Below are positions 60,048 to 64,000 of a stretch of 64,000 nt of DNA, piece by piece (within the stretch, counting starts at the first letter, position 1; each line of letters starts with the position of its first letter). A program made the translations under genes and the position numbers. The notes under the pieces are model-generated. The model worked only from the letters and a program-made list of their open reading frames with translations. It had not been told where the DNA came from and searched no databases. This stretch comes from Nissolia schottii. Taxonomy: Eukaryota > Streptophyta > Magnoliopsida > Fabales > Fabaceae. Where the stretch lies: the NCBI GenBank assembly GCA_003254905.1, contig QANU01102951.1:283682-347681 (forward strand), given 5' to 3'.

Positions 60048-60409
60048 AAAGTATGTACTAGTAGGTACTCATAATAGGCCAAATTAAACTTTATGGATTG
60101 CCATGAGCACTAATATTATCCAATTTTCATTTTTTTTTCTCTTTCTGTTAGTACAGCAATATTGACACAAAATTCTCTTTTGGTCTCGTAGTTATACGCA
60201 ATTAATTACTTTCGTCTCCTATTTTTAAAAGCATATAATCTTGTTAAAATGAGTTAATTTAATTTTTTTTTCATTTAACAAACTACATTTGAATAGTGAA
60301 ATTAATTACCTTTCTGTGTGTGTATATATATATTTAAAAAGCGCGTGGAAATGGAACGATGGATGTACAAACAAACATAATTTCTTGAAATCGCATCAAT
60401 AGGTCTCTA
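60048..60409. other. 3' flank of the SABATH gene
   Basis: Segment 60075-60160 is related to 46280-46370. No further gene seen. Confidence 0.4.
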
Positions 60410-60720
60410 AATGGTGTTGAGAATAAGAGTGCAACTCGTGTGCTGTGTCATAAAACTAGGGGTTTGTGATTGTCAATTTCTTTGTCATATCACGCGTGAA
60501 GGGTATTCTGATTCTTTGCAAGTTACAAATGGCATGCAGCAAAGGGAATTTCCTGCACAAGATGCCATTGTTTGGACTGAGAAGGAAGGAACTACTTTTT
60601 GTCTAGAATTCTTATGTTATTGATGCCAAAGTTGCCAAGTGGATTATTTTAATTTCACGGACACAATGGAAAAGAACACAATTTCATGAGAAGAAAAAGC
60701 ATTCCCACTACGAACGAACT
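60410..60720. repeat. Segment related to 32640-33560
   Basis: Uninterrupted version of the segment split by a MITE at 32821-33214. Both contain a 40-bp block around AAACTAGGGGTTTGTGATTG. Confidence 0.75.
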
Positions 60721-63119
60721 TAATGTCACTTCCATATTTCTATTACACCTATAATTTTGTGGTCATAATAAAAGAGAACAAAAATTAGTTGAATAAAAAC
60801 ACTAATTTGAAAATGAAATATTGTCAATTATGAAGCAAAAAATACCACGAGTCCCGCCTCAAGACCCAGCTCCTCGATCCCCCTAAGATTCAGTGCCACG
60901 CAAACAGGATCGAAGAGCTCTTTCCAAGGAGAGGGACCAATTAGTAGCAACAGTGAAAAAGCTACTCTCTAGAACTTGTCAATTGTTTCTTTTTGTTTAT
61001 CAATCTGATATGTATAAGCAATATCAACTTTGGACTTGTAGGTGGGTGGTACTAGTATTAGGATACTAGTGTAATATTCGAATAACAAGTGTTAAAATGT
61101 TTGTTGTACTTGTTTGTTTGCTATTCAATCTTAGGATGAATGTTATTGAGCAGTTACTGATGTAAATTATGTTTGAATAAGAAACAAGGATGATTGTATT
61201 CTGTGTCAGTTAGCTATGCTGGTAGATTATTAGTGTGACATAGCTACAGGGGCTTATGATACATTTTTCTTCATCACAACATGGTGCATTTGGAGAGCGA
61301 GAATTAGATATAGTATGAATATATATGTCCTTTGTTTCAACTTTAAAGCATGATTCATGCCAATTTAAACCTGTTAGGTATAATATTGATTGCTCACTAA
61401 TGGTGTGTATACACTTTTAAGCCAGGTGTTAATTAGTTAGTTATATTCAGTTATTGTTATTATCAAGTTAGTTACATCAACTTGCTTATGCTGCAAGCTA
61501 ACTGCACATGTATATAAGGCAACATGCCACACAATTGCATATATATACTGCATAGCATAACATATACATACATAACTTTATTTTGATGCATTATTTCCTT
61601 TTAGGATGATATCATGTCTTGGAGTTTTAGGATGACATAATAATACCAGGGTTTCATGTTCTGCAGGATATTGTTGATCGGGTATTATCCGTTCTATCTA
61701 ATCTAATGATCAAGGTATACTTGTTCACACAGACACAAAGGGAATCAAATTTTGTCTAATTCTGTCCTATATTTCATTAATATTTTCATAATGTTTCTAT
61801 TTGGGTATTAAGCCAATTCATTGGGATTTTAGACAATATATCTTCATATGAAAATGTGAGCAGGACGGAATCATTAACTATACAAATTCTGCAAAGTTTG
61901 TTCATGTCTTTCAGTATCTAATTGAAATTGGCATTTTAGTTTGTGGTTTGTGTATTTTATTCAAGTTAGATGGGAATCTCAGGATAAGGCCATGGAGTTT
62001 TTTTCATTTGCTTCGATGGTACACCCTCCTTCCTTGTTATAATACAAAAGAATCTTGTATTGGTTGTTCTGGTCATCTCAGTCTTGTCTATTCATTTGAT
62101 TGACTGTAATATTGAATTTTCAGAGCCTGCAAGATATAGTTGCTCAATTCACAAGTATGAATTACGCAGCCAAGCTATCATATCAGGATCAGAAGATGAT
62201 AGCCACATTGTTAACATAGGTTGGGGGCATTGCTCATAAATGATAAGTTATTGACATCTGGGGAGACTAATGCCAAAATTGCTGTCTTCTCTCAGCAAGG
62301 TGCTTTACTAGCTTGGTCTTTTACATTTGATTAGATAATTCTCCCCATTGCTGGTCTTTTCTTTAAAAGGTCTCAAAGCACACAACTGTTTGGAAATGTG
62401 GATTGGAACTACATTATTATGTATGATTTCATATAATTGATTTTGAAGTATAAAGAGTAATTTACTGGACAGAGACATCCTCCCTTCTTTAAGCAGGTAT
62501 TTTACAATTGATGAGACATGACATGACATGACATGACATGACATGACAGACAAGCAGAGGAACATAGAGAGGGACAACAAAGCATGAGAATAAAACATGG
62601 GAGGGATGGTGAAAGAGTGGTGGCTGGAGCTGTGGTCGCCGGAGAGAAAGAAAGAGCATGTTGGTCTGTTATTTGTGCATCAGGAGCTATTTGCTAATGG
62701 AATAGGTTAAACAAGATGAGTTTGAGGGTAAAGTGGAAATTTTATTAGAGTATGTGAGGGTAAAATACAAACTTCATCATGATAAGTGAGGCCTCACAGA
62801 ACTTTGTGAGGGCAAAATTGAACTTTCAATAGCATTAGTGAGGGCATAAAAGCATAAGACCTGGGTTTTTATGTTTTTGCAATATAATTAAGTCAATGCT
62901 CATAAGTAATTTTTACTATTATTGTAGAGTGTTATGGATCTTTATGTGAGGAGTATATATTATGAATTTTTATAAAATTTTATGTTTGACATTTGATAAT
63001 ATATTACAAATGATTTCTTGTATAATAATTTTTTTTTATGGCATTACATTAATTATTGTAGCATTGAAGCATTTGAAAAAAATAAAATTTGATTGGAAAA
63101 CAAATAAAATATAATTAAA
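60721..63119. other. Spacer, possibly internal to a CACTA element
   Basis: No intact gene is seen. Several stretches (about 60850-61000, 61660-61710, 62120-62220) have gene-like composition with splice-like borders but no recognised family. They could be captured gene pieces. Six ACATG units lie at 62516-62545. GTGAGGGTAAAAT-like units recur at about 62720-62850. Confidence 0.35.
62516..62545. repeat. ACATG pentanucleotide repeat, six units
   Basis: Six perfect tandem ACATG units. Confidence 0.9.
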
Positions 63120-63438
63120 AAAATTATTAAAAAATTTTTTACCGGCGGTTAAGAACCGCAGATAAAGGATTTGTCATTTCCCGAATACTGAAAATAGCAG
63201 CGGTTAAGAACCGCCGCAATCTTTTCTGAAGTTTTGAACAATAAATTCTACGGCGGTTTAGAACCGCCGCAAAGTAAAACGAAAATTCAAATTTTAATAT
63301 TCGCGGACTAAATTTCCAAGACACTTGGTGGCGGTTATTTGCTATATGCCTGCTCACAGTGGATTCTTCGGCCGGCGGTTTAGAACCGCCGCTAACTGCT
63401 TTATGAACCACTGCAAACTGCTAAATTTCTTGTAGTGA
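63120..63438. mobile_element. CACTA (En/Spm) element terminus
   Basis: The right end reads, on minus, CACTACAAGAAATTTAGCAG, the canonical CACTA terminus. Inside it the subterminal motif GCGGTTTAGAACCGCCGC and variants occur at least five times in both orientations (about 63127, 63203, 63252, 63330, 63376), as expected for transposase-binding subterminal repeats. The partner end was not found in the window, so the left border and length are unknown. Confidence 0.8.
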
Positions 63439-63540
63439 AGGGACCATTCCACATTTTCAATCTCCCAATAAATATTTTGTAAATGAAATTGTCTTGGTGG
63501 GTCTCCAAATAGGACTAAGACACATTAAAACCATCCATAC

Positions 63541-63907
63541 TAGAAGAAGCAATCACAAGATTGTATTGTAGTATTATTCTTAAATGTTTGAAGGTGGTTG
63601 ATTTAGGATGTTTTTCAGGACCGAATGCTCTTCAATTGGTATATGGCATCATCAACATTATTGATACCACTAGTTGCAACTTGAATCACAAGCTACCTAT
63701 TTTCCAATTTTATTTGAATGATTTATTTGGAAATGATTTCAACACCATTTTCAAATCACTCCCTCAATTCTACGAAGCACTAGAATAAAAGAAGGTACAT
63801 GAATTTGGGCCATGTTTCATTAATGCAACTCTAGCAAACTTCTACAAGAGGCTATTTCCTAACAATTTCATTCATTTCTTCCATTTGAAGAAAATTTCAA
63901 GGGTTTA
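63541..63907 (+). pseudogene. SABATH methyltransferase exon-2 remnant
   Basis: Matches exon 2 of the gene at 57635: LEEAITRLYC, CLKVVDLGCFSGPNALQL, LNDLFGNDFNTIF, LANFYKRLFPNN. The SSG of motif I has become FSG, a few codons are missing before CLKV, and an in-frame TAA follows LPQFYEALE (63786-63788). After IHFFH the sequence departs from the family, losing SSYSLHW. Exon 1 is not seen between the CACTA end and this point. The copy is broken; downstream exons, if any, lie beyond the window. Confidence 0.85.
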
Positions 63908-64000
63908 ATATCCATGTTGACATAGACAAATTAAATTATGATACATAGTTTAAATAGAATTTGTTATGATATTAAGTAAATTATGTGTCATAATTTGATT

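Overview
The window is nuclear DNA from a flowering plant. It is AT-rich, has spliced genes with GT-AG introns, carries plant-only families (PF03087/DUF241, SABATH methyltransferases, DUF4408/DUF761) and many plant transposons. The gene content and repeat style suggest a legume, perhaps soybean-like; that is inference, since no species marker was tested.

Region 1 (1-25,067) is a one-strand tandem array of 11 DUF241 loci, all on minus and all intronless. Six are open: 1-720 (cut by the window edge), 5249-6172, 7514-8368, 12571-13425, 21813-22721 and 24183-25067. One (10218-11045) has lost its start codon but is otherwise open. Four are broken or fragmentary: 2196-3066, 9367-9965, 12098-12318 and 19488-20235. 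Flanks were duplicated together with the genes, so 7.2-13.9 kb is a repeated module. A decayed Copia element (about 13.97-16.42 kb), three old copies of a spacer repeat and a Mutator-like MITE with 9-bp target duplications separate the middle of the array from its last members. A second Mutator-like MITE lies at 4437-4954.

Region 2 (26.6-31.6 kb) holds two single-copy genes: a four-exon RPS25 (minus, 108 aa) with ribosomal-protein promoter motifs, and an intronless DUF4408/DUF761-type membrane protein (plus, 290 aa).

Region 3 (31.6-57.6 kb) is gene-poor and transposon-rich. It holds an inverted-repeat MITE, a broken Helitron helicase spanning a 938-bp gap, an LTR-like tail, a 1-kb element with about 205-bp inverted repeats, two solo LTRs of one family in opposite orientation, a third solo LTR with a perfect CAACG target duplication, and a short minisatellite. 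Several isolated single Ns look like contig joins. One separates two apparently identical 805-bp copies; two others bracket a 1.18-kb piece that replaces the middle of a solo LTR. Both are probably assembly errors.

Region 4 (57.6-64 kb) has an intact four-exon SABATH methyltransferase (365 aa, plus), a broken SABATH exon-2 copy near the window end, and the terminus of a CACTA element just before that copy.

No bacterial-type system, CRISPR array, tRNA or rRNA was seen. The most notable biology is the DUF241 array caught during gene birth and death, plus several structurally datable transposon insertions.
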